Both the position numbers and the translations under genes were made by a program. A stretch of DNA of 64,000 nucleotides from Halorussus marinus (lineage in GTDB: Archaea; Halobacteriota; Halobacteria; Halobacteriales; Haladaptataceae), in contig NZ_SBIV01000004.1 of assembly GCF_004765795.1 (NCBI RefSeq), forward strand, positions 186,001-250,000, given 5' to 3'. Positions 25,287 through 34,983 of this stretch are shown here, piece after piece. The notes below the pieces were generated by a model, which worked only from the letters and a program-made list of their open reading frames with translations, had not been told where the DNA came from and searched no databases. Every line of letters begins with the position of its first letter. Positions within the stretch are counted from its first letter, which is position 1.

Positions 25287-28200
25287 ATGAACAGTACGCG
25301 AAACGCGGCTCGGTTGCTTGCAGTCGTCTTCTCGGTGTTGCTGGTGACGTCGGCGGCCGGGGGCGGCGCGCTGTCGGTCATCGGGACCGCGCAAGCACAG
25401 GAGGCCAGCGACGTGTTGTATCGCGTGAACGCGGGCGGCGACGCGGTGGAATCGCCGAGCGGTCCCGACTGGTCGGGGACCGGCGACCAGTACGTGACCG
25501 GCGGATCCGCGTACGGGGACTACTCGGGGACCGTCTCTCTCGACGGCTCGGTCCCGGCGGGGACGCCCACGGAGATATTCGGCACCGAAGTGTACGGCGA
25601 CCAGCAGTGGACCTTCTCGGAGAACGTCCAGAGCGACCAGCAGTACGAGGTCCGCCTGTACTTCGCCGAGGTCTACCACGGCGTGTCCAACGATAACGGA
25701 GCGGGCGCGCGCGTCTTCGACGTCGCCATCGAAGACGAGACGGCACTGAGCGCCTACGACATCTTCGAGGAGGTCGGCGCGGAGACCGGCGTGATGAAGT
25801 CGTTCACGGTCACCCCCTCGGACGGCTCCATCGACGTCAACTTCACGACGATCGAAGACAACGCGAAGGTCTCGGCCATCGAGATCGTCGAATCCGAACC
25901 GGAGCCGAACGCGCTCGGCGGGCCCTCGAACGTCGACTTCGGAACCGTCCTCACGGGCGAGTCGGCGACCGAGACGGTCACGGTCACGAACCTCGGCGAC
26001 GACGGCGACCCGGCGATCGACGTTTCGGGCGTCTCGGTCACCGGCGCGGACGCCGACGCGTTCTCGGTCGGGTCGGCGTCCCAGACGACGCTCGCCCCCG
26101 GCGAGTCTGCCGACCTGCCGGTGACGTTCTCGCCCGCGGACGCGCAGGCGAAGCAGGCCACGCTCGAAGTCGCCCACACCGGCGACGACTCCCCGCTGGC
26201 GATCGACCTCGCCGGCGAGGGTGCGAGCTCGGCGAACCCCGCGTTCTCGAAGAGCACCTTGCAGGGGTTCAGCGCGGGTAGTCCGACGGCCGTCGACTTC
26301 GGTCCCGACGGTCGGGCGTACGTCTCCACGCAGGGCGGGACGGTCTACGCGCTGAACGTCACCCGGACCGGCGAGAACAGCTACGCGGTCGAAAACGAGG
26401 TCGAGATCGGCGCGATCGAGGCGATTCCGAACCACGACGACGCCGGCGACTACACCCCCGGCGAGACCGACCGCCAGATCACGGGGCTGACGGCCGCCGG
26501 AACCGCCGACCAGCCGGTCGTCTACGTCTCCTCGTCGGACCCCTCGATCGACGTCGGGCAAGACGACGACGACACCGACACCAACTCCGGGGCGATCTCC
26601 CGGCTGACGCTCACGCCGGGGAGCGACGGCGTGCTCCAGACCGGCGAGATCGACCACGACGTGCTGGTGATGGGCCTGCCTCGCTCCGAGGAGAACCACG
26701 CCACCAACGGTCTGGACCTCTCGGCGGACGGCGAGACGCTGTACGTCGCCCAGGGCGGCCACACCAACAAGGGCGCGCCCGGCGACAACTTCGGCCACAC
26801 GCCCGAGTACGCGCTCTCGGCCGCGATCCTCGAGATCGACCTCGCCCAGATCGAGGCCGAGTATCAGGCCAAGAACCTCCAGAGCTACGACCCACAGGGC
26901 GCCAGCCAGTCGTACCCCGATCTGGAGTTCTACTACGCCGTTCCGACGATTCAGAACGACGACGCCACCGACGGCGACGACCTGCCGTTCGGCGGCAACG
27001 ACGGGATCAATCAGGCGAAACTCGTCGAGGGCAGTCCGGTTCAGATCTACTCGCCGGGCTACCGGAACCCCTACGATCTGGTCGTGACCCAGACCGGACA
27101 GGTGTACGCCGCGGATCACGGGCCAAACGGCGGCTGGGGCGGTCAGCCGGCCGACGCGGACGGCGCCGTCACGGCCGACGCCGCGTCGGTGACCAACCAC
27201 CCCAACGAGGCCGGTAGCTTCTCGACCAGCGACCAGCTCGCGAAGGTCGACGAGGGCGACTACGGCGGACACGCCGCGCCGATCCGGGCGAACCCGACCG
27301 GCGCGGACATCTACGACGCCGACGGGGAGATGGTGTTCGACATCACCGAGTCGAACTCCCCCGTGGCGCCGAGTCAGGTGAACCCGGTGGAGGCCGACTA
27401 CATTCCGCCGACCGGCGGCTCGCCCGACCCGGGCGCTCCCGCGGGCACCGCCAACACGATGGAGTTCGAAGACGGCCAGCACGTCCTCTTCGGCCCGACG
27501 GGCGGTCTCGACGAGTACACAGCCTCGAACTTCGGCGGCGCGATGGCGGGCGACCTCCTCCAAGTCGAGCTCAGCGGCGACGTCGAGCGCGTCGAACTGA
27601 GCGCCGACGGCGAGACGGTCGTGAACGTCGAGACCATCTTCAACACCGGCGGCCCGCTCGGGATCGACGCGGTCGGCGACGACGGCCCGTTCCCGGGCAC
27701 CGTCTGGACCGCGAACCACGGCGGCAACGACGTCACCGTCTTCGAGCCGGTCGACTACGGCGACACCGGTGGCGGCGACGGCGAGCAGTGTACCGGCGCC
27801 GACGACGCGACACTCGACGAGGACGGCGACGGCTACGACAACGCAGACGAGATCGACGCGGGCTCGGACCCGTGCTCGGCGGCCTCGACGCCCGCAGACT
27901 TCGACGGCGACGGGACCTCGAACCTCAACGACCCCGACGACGACGGCGACGGGCTCGACGACACCGAGGACCCGTTCGCGCTCGACCCGGCAAACGGCCT
28001 CGAGACGACCCCGCCGGTCCAGCACGACCTCTCGGAGCTCAGCCTGTTCGGCGAGAACGGGCAGGGCTGGACGGGGCTGATGACCAACGGGAGCGACTAC
28101 CGGGAGCGCTACGACCCGACCCAGATGACGGTCGGCGGCGCAGCCGAGGTCCTGACGGTCGAGGGCGTGCCCGCGGGCGACGCCTACGCGGACACGAACA

Positions 28201-31200
28201 CCCAGCAGTACGGGTTCCAGTTCGGCGTCGACCCGCCCGCGGAACCGTTCGTCGTCGAGACGACGGTCGCCTCCTTCCCGGAGAATCCCGAGGACTTCCA
28301 GTCGGCCGGCGTGTTCGTCGGCACCGGCGACCAGTCGAACTACGTCAAGCTCGTCGCCGCGGCCAACGGCGGCGACGGCGGCGTCGAGTTCGCGCAGGAA
28401 GTCGGCGACGAGTTCGAGGGGGAGATGACCGACGAGAGCGCGGTCACGGGGAACGACGTCACGCTCGGGCTGACGGTCGACCCGACGACCGACCCGGCGC
28501 CGGACAACGATATCGACGAGGTCGCTGTGACAGCCGAGTACGAGGTCGACGGGACGACCGCCGAGGTCGGAACCGCCGCGATGCCGGCGAACTGGCTCGA
28601 CACCGCGGACGGCGTCGCGCCCGCGGTCGGCGTCGTCTCGACGTCGAACGGTGCGAGTTCGACGTTCGACGCGACGTGGACCGATATCTCGGTCGAGTAC
28701 GTGACCCCGCCGAACGAGGCTCCCGGCGCCGCGTTCACCTACTCGCCGAGCCAGCCGACCGCGACCGAACAGGTGGCCTTCGACGCGTCGGGATCGAGCG
28801 ACGCCGACGGCTCGATCGCGAGCTACGAGTGGGACTTCGACGGCGACGGCGAGACCGACGCGACCGGCCAGAGCGTCACCCACGCGTTCGACGCGGCGGG
28901 CGAGTACGACGCGACCCTGACCGTCACCGACGACGAGGGCGCGACGAACGCGACGATCAAGACCGTCGCGGTGGCCGAGCCGGAGACCGAGACGCTCGCG
29001 GAGGCGGTCGCGAGCTACGGCGAGGACGACGACTCGACGATCAGTCTGGCGGAGATCCAGACCGCCATCAACTGGTGGTCGACCGGTGCAGAAGTGCCCA
29101 ACACCGGCGGGGAGACGTTCTCGCTTGAGGAGATCCAGCAGTTGATCAACCTCTGGTCGACCGGCGCGACCGTCGGCGACGGGTCCGACGGCGGAAGCGA
29201 GCAGACCGGCTCCGCGCTGGTCGAGATCACGCCCGACTCGGGCGTCGAGACCAGCACCTACGGCGGCGATACCTATCAGGTCACCAACACCGGCGAGAAG
29301 AACATCACGTCGGTGTCGTTCGACCTGAGCAGTTCGTCCCTTCCCGACATGGTGTTCGACCCGCAGGGCACCGCGGGCGATCCGACCGGCGAGGGGCTCA
29401 ACGTCGCCAGCGACGGCGGTACCGGGATCGTCACCGAACCCGGCACGGGCGAGGCGTTCGCCGCGCCGCACAACGGCCAGAACGCCGACGACGGCTACGA
29501 CGTGATGACCGTCGAGTTCGACGACTTCGAGCCGGGCGAACAGGCGACCTTCTGGGCCGACAACGACCCGACCACGATCAAAGGCGCGACGATCGCCTCC
29601 CAAGAGGCCGGCCCGGTTTCGGGGCTCGAACTCGCGCGCTCGACCGTGACGGTGACGTACGCCGACGGGACGACCCAGACCACCCAGCTGATGGGCGACG
29701 GGAGCGCCGGCGGCGCGACCGCCGTCGTGAACGCCACCGAGGCCCCCGCGCCGACCGTCGACGTGGCGGGCGTCTCGCTCGACGACGCCGCGCTCGAGGA
29801 CTACCACAGCGCGGCGACCGTCTCGGAGGCGAGCCAGACCGTGGCGGTCTCGGGCCAACCCGGCGAGACGGTCACGCTGGTCCGGGTCGAGGCCGAACTC
29901 GCGCTGAGTAACGTCCCGGACGCCGACGGCGACGGCGAGCCGGGGTACGACGTCGAACCCTACGAGGCGAACAACGCCCAGAACGTCGCGTACTACACGG
30001 CGACGATCGGGTCCGACGGGACCGCGACGATCCCGGTGACGCTGACGAACACGACCGGGGACGGCGACGACGCGGGCTACAACTACTTCGTGGCCGCCCA
30101 CGGCGAGGCCGCCGGCGACATGGGGCTCGCGTCCGACGTGGTCGTGCTGAAGTACGACCAGAACGCCGGCGACGGCGGCGACGCCGGCGGTGGCGGCGAC
30201 ACCGTGTTCGCGCTGAACGCCGGCGGCTCGGCGTACACCGCCGCCGACGGGACGGTGTACCAGGCCGACACCAACTTCGACGGCGGCACCGCGTACGATA
30301 CGACCGAGCAGATCGGCGACACGCAAGACGACCCGCTGTACCAGACCGAGCGGTACGGAAACTTCACCTACGACGTCCCGCTCGAGGACGGCGAGTACGA
30401 GGTCACCCTGCAGTTCGCCGAGATCTTCCAGGGCGTCGCGGCGAGCGACTCGCCCGACTCGACCGGGCCGACCGACGGCACGAACGAGAACGACCGCGTG
30501 TTCGACGCCTCGATCGAGGGCGAGGAGGTCCTGTCGAACTACGACATCTTCGCGGAGGTCGGGCCGCTGAACGCGACCGAGGAGACGTTCACCGCGACCG
30601 TCTCGGACGGCGAACTGTCAGTCGAGTTCAGCACCGTCTACGACAACGCGAAGGTGAGCGCGATCGAGGTCGCCGAGGTCGACGACGGCTCCGCCACCAA
30701 CGCCGCGCCGACGATCGACTCGATCGCAGACCAGACGCTCACCGTGGGCGACTCGACGACCGTTCCGGTGAGCGCCGACGACGCCGACGGCGACGACGTG
30801 TCGGTGTCGGTGACCGGCCCGGACTTCCTCACGCTCGCGAACGGTGAACTGACCGTCGCCCCGCAATCGGGCGACGCCGGCACGTACACCGTCGACGTCA
30901 CCGCCGCCGACGGTAACGGCGGAACGGCGACCGAGACGTTTCAGGTGACCGTCGAGCAAGCGGCCGGCGGCGACGCCAGCTCGGCCGACTTCGCGGTCAA
31001 CACCGGCGGCGCCATCGACGCGAGCACGTACGGCGCGGGCTCGTTCGAGATCACCAACACCGGCGACGGGCAGATCGCGTCGGTCACCTACGACCTGAGC
31101 TCCGCGGCGTTCCCCGACGTAGTGTTCGATCCCGAGGGGACCGCGGGCGACTCGGGCGCAAAGGGCTTCACGCCCGACGGCGGCGCGAGCGCGGTCGACC

Positions 31201-32456
31201 CCTCGGGGTCGTTCGCCGCCCCGCACAACGGCCAGAACGGCGAGGACGGCTACGACAAACTCGCCATCGACTTCGACGACTTCGAGGGCGGCGAAACGTT
31301 CGCCTTCTCGGCCGACGTCGACCCGACCAGCATCAAGAACGCCGACGGGACCGGCGCGGCGGGTTCGGTCTCGGGGCTGGAGCTGTCGGGCGCGACGGTG
31401 ACCGTCGAGTACGCCGACGGGGCGACCCAGACGACCCATCTGTTCGGCGACGCGAGCGCGGGCGGCTCGCAGGCCACCTCGAAGGCCGACGCCGCCGGCG
31501 CGCCGACGATCGGCGTCGAGGCCGTCTCGCTCGATTCGAGCGCGCTCGACGACTATCACAGCGCGGCGACCGTCTCGGAGCCGACCCAGACCGTGACTGT
31601 CTCCGGGCCGGCCGGCGGGACCGTCGAACTGCTCCGAATCGAGGGACAGCTCGAACTCGCCAATCAGGCCGACGGCTACGATCTGGAGGCCTACGAGGCC
31701 AACACCGCCGAGAGCGTCGCGTACCAGACCGTCGAACTCGACGCCGACGGGCAGGCCGCGGTCGAGGTGTCGCTGACCAACACGTCGAGTAGCGGCGTCG
31801 AAGGCGGGTTCAACTACCTCCTCGCCGCGGTGGAGGACGGCGGCGACACCGGCCAGCCCTCGAACGTGGCCGTGCTGAAGTACGACCAGAACGCGGGCGC
31901 CGACGACCCCGACACCGCGGGGCCGCAGGCGCTCCACCGCGTGAACGCGGGCGAGAGCGCGACTATTTCTGCGACCGACGACGGCCCGAACTGGACCGGC
32001 GTCGCGAACGCGAGTTCGCAGTACCTCGCCTCGGTCGCAGAGGAGGACGGCGGGACCTACTGTGGCGGCGACGCCCTCACGCCCGACGACACCGTCCCCG
32101 AGTCCACGCCCGACGGCGTGTGGAACTGCGAGCGCTACGGGGACATGTCCTGGGAGTTCCCGGTCGACCCCGGTCAGGACGTCGAGGTTCGACTCTCCCT
32201 CGCCAACTCCTACCCGGGCGCGAGCGCGCAGGGCGACCGGCAGTTCAACGTCTCCATCGAGGGGTCGCAGGTCCTGACGCAGTACGACCCGGTGGCCGAC
32301 GTCGGACACGCGACCGCCACGACCAAGAGCGTCACCGTCACCGACGACGGGGACGGCACCATCGCGGTCGACTTCGAGCAGGGCGCCGCCGAGAACCCGG
32401 AGGTCAGAGCCATCGAGATTCTGACGGTCGAGGACGGCACCGACGGGGGGAGCTGA
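25287..32456 (+). CDS. Giant exported malectin / sugar-dehydrogenase-like propeller protein with dockerin-like module
   Basis: A 2389-residue secreted protein with a signal peptide (1-37). Modules in order, rough residues: malectin-like 43-200; choice-of-anchor-D Ig-like 215-312; beta-propeller like glucose/sorbosone dehydrogenase 315-825 (GYRNPYDLVVTQTGQVYAAD); thrombospondin type-3 Ca-binding repeats 838-902; concanavalin/laminin-G-like 912-1143; PKD 1142-1233; duplicated dockerin-like WW module 1235-1297; unknown modules A and B 1309-1625; malectin-like 1638-1800; Ig/cadherin-like 1805-1890; second A and B 1900-2206; malectin-like 2213-2383. Malectins bind carbohydrate. No C-terminal anchor. 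It heads a four-gene cluster; function inferred as surface glycan binding/oxidation. Confidence 0.85.
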   Translation: MNSTRNAARLLAVVFSVLLVTSAAGGGALSVIGTAQAQEASDVLYRVNAGGDAVESPSGPDWSGTGDQYVTGGSAYGDYSGTVSLDGSVPAGTPTEIFGTEVYGDQQWTFSENVQSDQQYEVRLYFAEVYHGVSNDNGAGARVFDVAIEDETALSAYDIFEEVGAETGVMKSFTVTPSDGSIDVNFTTIEDNAKVSAIEIVESEPEPNALGGPSNVDFGTVLTGESATETVTVTNLGDDGDPAIDVSGVSVTGADADAFSVGSASQTTLAPGESADLPVTFSPADAQAKQATLEVAHTGDDSPLAIDLAGEGASSANPAFSKSTLQGFSAGSPTAVDFGPDGRAYVSTQGGTVYALNVTRTGENSYAVENEVEIGAIEAIPNHDDAGDYTPGETDRQITGLTAAGTADQPVVYVSSSDPSIDVGQDDDDTDTNSGAISRLTLTPGSDGVLQTGEIDHDVLVMGLPRSEENHATNGLDLSADGETLYVAQGGHTNKGAPGDNFGHTPEYALSAAILEIDLAQIEAEYQAKNLQSYDPQGASQSYPDLEFYYAVPTIQNDDATDGDDLPFGGNDGINQAKLVEGSPVQIYSPGYRNPYDLVVTQTGQVYAADHGPNGGWGGQPADADGAVTADAASVTNHPNEAGSFSTSDQLAKVDEGDYGGHAAPIRANPTGADIYDADGEMVFDITESNSPVAPSQVNPVEADYIPPTGGSPDPGAPAGTANTMEFEDGQHVLFGPTGGLDEYTASNFGGAMAGDLLQVELSGDVERVELSADGETVVNVETIFNTGGPLGIDAVGDDGPFPGTVWTANHGGNDVTVFEPVDYGDTGGGDGEQCTGADDATLDEDGDGYDNADEIDAGSDPCSAASTPADFDGDGTSNLNDPDDDGDGLDDTEDPFALDPANGLETTPPVQHDLSELSLFGENGQGWTGLMTNGSDYRERYDPTQMTVGGAAEVLTVEGVPAGDAYADTNTQQYGFQFGVDPPAEPFVVETTVASFPENPEDFQSAGVFVGTGDQSNYVKLVAAANGGDGGVEFAQEVGDEFEGEMTDESAVTGNDVTLGLTVDPTTDPAPDNDIDEVAVTAEYEVDGTTAEVGTAAMPANWLDTADGVAPAVGVVSTSNGASSTFDATWTDISVEYVTPPNEAPGAAFTYSPSQPTATEQVAFDASGSSDADGSIASYEWDFDGDGETDATGQSVTHAFDAAGEYDATLTVTDDEGATNATIKTVAVAEPETETLAEAVASYGEDDDSTISLAEIQTAINWWSTGAEVPNTGGETFSLEEIQQLINLWSTGATVGDGSDGGSEQTGSALVEITPDSGVETSTYGGDTYQVTNTGEKNITSVSFDLSSSSLPDMVFDPQGTAGDPTGEGLNVASDGGTGIVTEPGTGEAFAAPHNGQNADDGYDVMTVEFDDFEPGEQATFWADNDPTTIKGATIASQEAGPVSGLELARSTVTVTYADGTTQTTQLMGDGSAGGATAVVNATEAPAPTVDVAGVSLDDAALEDYHSAATVSEASQTVAVSGQPGETVTLVRVEAELALSNVPDADGDGEPGYDVEPYEANNAQNVAYYTATIGSDGTATIPVTLTNTTGDGDDAGYNYFVAAHGEAAGDMGLASDVVVLKYDQNAGDGGDAGGGGDTVFALNAGGSAYTAADGTVYQADTNFDGGTAYDTTEQIGDTQDDPLYQTERYGNFTYDVPLEDGEYEVTLQFAEIFQGVAASDSPDSTGPTDGTNENDRVFDASIEGEEVLSNYDIFAEVGPLNATEETFTATVSDGELSVEFSTVYDNAKVSAIEVAEVDDGSATNAAPTIDSIADQTLTVGDSTTVPVSADDADGDDVSVSVTGPDFLTLANGELTVAPQSGDAGTYTVDVTAADGNGGTATETFQVTVEQAAGGDASSADFAVNTGGAIDASTYGAGSFEITNTGDGQIASVTYDLSSAAFPDVVFDPEGTAGDSGAKGFTPDGGASAVDPSGSFAAPHNGQNGEDGYDKLAIDFDDFEGGETFAFSADVDPTSIKNADGTGAAGSVSGLELSGATVTVEYADGATQTTHLFGDASAGGSQATSKADAAGAPTIGVEAVSLDSSALDDYHSAATVSEPTQTVTVSGPAGGTVELLRIEGQLELANQADGYDLEAYEANTAESVAYQTVELDADGQAAVEVSLTNTSSSGVEGGFNYLLAAVEDGGDTGQPSNVAVLKYDQNAGADDPDTAGPQALHRVNAGESATISATDDGPNWTGVANASSQYLASVAEEDGGTYCGGDALTPDDTVPESTPDGVWNCERYGDMSWEFPVDPGQDVEVRLSLANSYPGASAQGDRQFNVSIEGSQVLTQYDPVADVGHATATTKSVTVTDDGDGTIAVDFEQGAAENPEVRAIEILTVEDGTDGGS
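29212..31905 (+). repeat. Internal duplication of modules A+B around the second malectin
   Basis: The A+B pair at 29212-30162 is repeated at 30985-31905. Shared landmarks include VFDP.GTAGD, FAAPHNGQN..DGYD, GSVSGLEL/GPVSGLEL, DYHSAATVSE and VLKYDQNAG. The copies have diverged at protein level, so the duplication is old. Confidence 0.8.
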
Positions 32457-32458
32457 CG

Positions 32459-32677
32459 ATGCGAGCGACGATCGACTCCCGGCCTCGGCCGAACGCCGGC
32501 CGACGGTCGCCCGAGCCCGATGCGAGCGGTCCCGAGCCGAGCGCACGCCCGACGATCGCCGACGCCAGCGCCCCGCCGACGCCGACCGCGCTCGTCGGGA
32601 CGGCGGCGAACCACTCGATCGCGACACCGCGCGTCGCGATCACACCTCACACCACCGCGGAGGGTGGTCGACAATGA
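32459..32677 (+). CDS. Short bridging ORF between two exported-protein genes (doubtful)
   Basis: A 72-codon ORF starting two bases after the stop of the giant gene and ending with a TGA that overlaps the next gene's ATG (ATGA). The product is basic and Pro/Ala/Arg-rich (SRPRPNAGRRSPEP), unlike haloarchaeal proteins, and I recognise no family. It may be only a device for translational coupling across the gap, or a chance ORF. Confidence 0.3.
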   Translation: MRATIDSRPRPNAGRRSPEPDASGPEPSARPTIADASAPPTPTALVGTAANHSIATPRVAITPHTTAEGGRQ

Positions 32678-34983
32678 ACACGAAAAACACCCAGAGGTCA
32701 ACGCGGTTCACCGCCGCGAGCCTCGCGTTGCTGGTCCTGCTCTCGGCGTTCGCGCCGGTGGGGATCGGCGGCGCCCAGCAGGCAGGCGTATCGATAGCTC
32801 AATCGGTCGAGGGCGACGCGACGGTCGCGCCCGGCGACGTCGTCACCGTCGAGGCGACGGTGACTGCACCGGGCCTCAACGGCCCGGCCATCGACGTCGG
32901 CGCGCCCGACGGCTGGACAGTCACCAGCCAGTCGGCCGACGGCGGAAACTTCAAACCCGCCGAGAGCCAGTGGGTCTGGCTCTCAGGCGACCACACGGTG
33001 ACCTACACCGTGGCGGTCCCCGCCGACGCTTCGGAGGGCGATTACGCCCTCTCGACAGAGGGTTCGGGGATCGTCCCGGACACCGGCGAGCGCGTGACCG
33101 AAACGACCGAGACGACGATCACGGTCCAGCAAAACGAGGCGCCGAACGCGGACGCGGGGAGCGACCAGACCGTCGAGGAGGGCGCGACGATCAGCCTCGA
33201 CGCCTCGGGATCGAGCGATCCCGACGGCGACGACCTGACCTACGCGTGGACCCAGACCGGCGGTCCCAGCGTCTCGCTGACCGGGGCCGACACCCCCACG
33301 CCGTCGTTCGACGCGCCCGACGAGCCCCAGCAGACCCAGACGTACGCCTTCGAGGTCGCGGTCTCGGACGGTCAGACGACGACCACCGACGCGGTGACCG
33401 TGACGGTCGAACCGGTCGACGATCCGCCGACCGCCGACGCGGGCGACGACCAGACCGTCGCGGAAGGGAGCACGGTCCAGCTATCCGGGTCGGGAACCGA
33501 CGTCGACGACGCGACCCTGTCGTACGCGTGGACTCAGACCGGCGGTCCCGACGTCTCGCTGAGCGACGCCGACGTCCCGGCGCCGTCGTTCACCGCGCCG
33601 GACGTCGAGAGCCCGACCGACGTCGTCTTCGAGCTGACAGTCTCGGACGGCGAGACCGCGGTCGCCGACGCGGTGACGGTCACCGTCGAGCCGACCGCGC
33701 CCGCGAACGAGCCGCCGACCGCCGACGCGGGCGACGACCAGACGGTCCCGGCGGGTGAGACAGTCGCGCTCGACGCCTCGGGATCGAGCGACCCCGACGG
33801 CGACGACCTGACCTACGCGTGGACCCAGACGGGCGGTCCCAGCGTCTCGCTGATCGGGGCCGACACCCCCACGCCGTCTTTCACCGCGTCGGGCCTCGAC
33901 GGCGACGCGACGCTGACCTTCGAGGTCGAAGTCGGCGACGGGCAGGCGACCGACACCGATTCGGTGGCCGTGACCGTGACCGCGAGCGCCGACAACCAGC
34001 CGCCGACCGCCGACTTCGCAGTCGACCCGAGTTCGCCCGTCCCGGGCGAATCGGTCAGCTTCGACGCCTCGGGGTCGAGCGACCCCGACGACGACCTGAG
34101 CTACGAGTGGACGATCGAGGGTGCCACCGCAGGTCCCGAGGAGTCGACGCTACTCGACTCGGACTTCGAGAGCGGGTCGCTCGCGACCGACGGGTGGACC
34201 CACGACGCAATCGAGAGCGGTGCCACCGCGGGCGTCGACGACGCAACCGCGAACTCCGGGAGCCAGTCGGCCTCCCACTACGGCGGTGAGGGCGCGCTCG
34301 TCTCGCCCGCGCTCGACGCGAGCGAGGCCGACTCGCTGACGGTGAGCTACTGGATCCAGAAGGGCTCTGACGCGTTCAGCGAGAACCCCGACCCGAACAC
34401 CGGCGAGGACCTGATCGTCGAGTACCTCGACCAGAACGGCGACTGGGTCGAACTCGACCGCGTCGAGGACACCGTCGAGTCCGGCGCCGAGTTCACGACG
34501 AACTTCACCGTCGAGGCCGACGCCGCGCTCCACGACGGCTTCCAACTCCGATTCCGGCAAGAGGGCGCGTCGGTCACGTCCGGCGACTACTGGCACGTCG
34601 ACGACGTGTCGGTCGCCGCGACCGACGGGGCCGAGACCGCCCCAATCCAGAAGTCGGGCCAGACGGTCTCGCACGCGTTCGATCAGGCCGGTACCTACGA
34701 CGTGACCCTGACGGTCGCCGACGGCGACGGCGCGACCGACGCGGTGACGAAGCCCGTCGAGGTGATCGAGGACCAACAACAGCCCCAGTCGATTCCGGAG
34801 GCGGTCGCGGGTCAGGACGGCACGGTCGACACCGGCGAGATCCAGCAGGCGATCAGCTGGTGGGTGAACGACGAGCCGGTTCCGGACACCGACGGCGAGA
34901 CCATAGACACCCAGACGATACAGACGCTCATCGACCTGTGGGTCGAGAACGCGACGGTCGCAAACGGGGGTGAGTCCCCGTGA
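32674..34983 (+). CDS. Exported PKD-repeat protein with jelly-roll and dockerin-like modules
   Basis: A 769-residue secreted protein with a signal peptide (1-34). An NEW3-like beta domain (about 38-150, GWTVTSQSADGGNFKP) is followed by three PKD/REJ-type Ig domains (150-440, each with DASGSSDPDGDDLTYAW-like or related motifs). A fourth PKD is split by a jelly-roll/MAM-like domain of about 150 residues (FESGSLATDGWTHDA to YWHVDDVSVAA). The C-terminus (707-763) is the same dockerin-like WW module seen in the upstream giant protein. No enzyme signature. Likely an adhesion or matrix component docked to a scaffold. Its stop overlaps the next gene's GTG. Confidence 0.85.
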   Translation: MNTKNTQRSTRFTAASLALLVLLSAFAPVGIGGAQQAGVSIAQSVEGDATVAPGDVVTVEATVTAPGLNGPAIDVGAPDGWTVTSQSADGGNFKPAESQWVWLSGDHTVTYTVAVPADASEGDYALSTEGSGIVPDTGERVTETTETTITVQQNEAPNADAGSDQTVEEGATISLDASGSSDPDGDDLTYAWTQTGGPSVSLTGADTPTPSFDAPDEPQQTQTYAFEVAVSDGQTTTTDAVTVTVEPVDDPPTADAGDDQTVAEGSTVQLSGSGTDVDDATLSYAWTQTGGPDVSLSDADVPAPSFTAPDVESPTDVVFELTVSDGETAVADAVTVTVEPTAPANEPPTADAGDDQTVPAGETVALDASGSSDPDGDDLTYAWTQTGGPSVSLIGADTPTPSFTASGLDGDATLTFEVEVGDGQATDTDSVAVTVTASADNQPPTADFAVDPSSPVPGESVSFDASGSSDPDDDLSYEWTIEGATAGPEESTLLDSDFESGSLATDGWTHDAIESGATAGVDDATANSGSQSASHYGGEGALVSPALDASEADSLTVSYWIQKGSDAFSENPDPNTGEDLIVEYLDQNGDWVELDRVEDTVESGAEFTTNFTVEADAALHDGFQLRFRQEGASVTSGDYWHVDDVSVAATDGAETAPIQKSGQTVSHAFDQAGTYDVTLTVADGDGATDAVTKPVEVIEDQQQPQSIPEAVAGQDGTVDTGEIQQAISWWVNDEPVPDTDGETIDTQTIQTLIDLWVENATVANGGESP

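Noticed and set aside
25179-30326. Very long minus-strand open frame opposite the giant gene
   Set aside because: It is a GC-rich antisense shadow with Arg/Val/Gly-rich composition and no domains; the plus strand has a signal peptide and recognisable modules.
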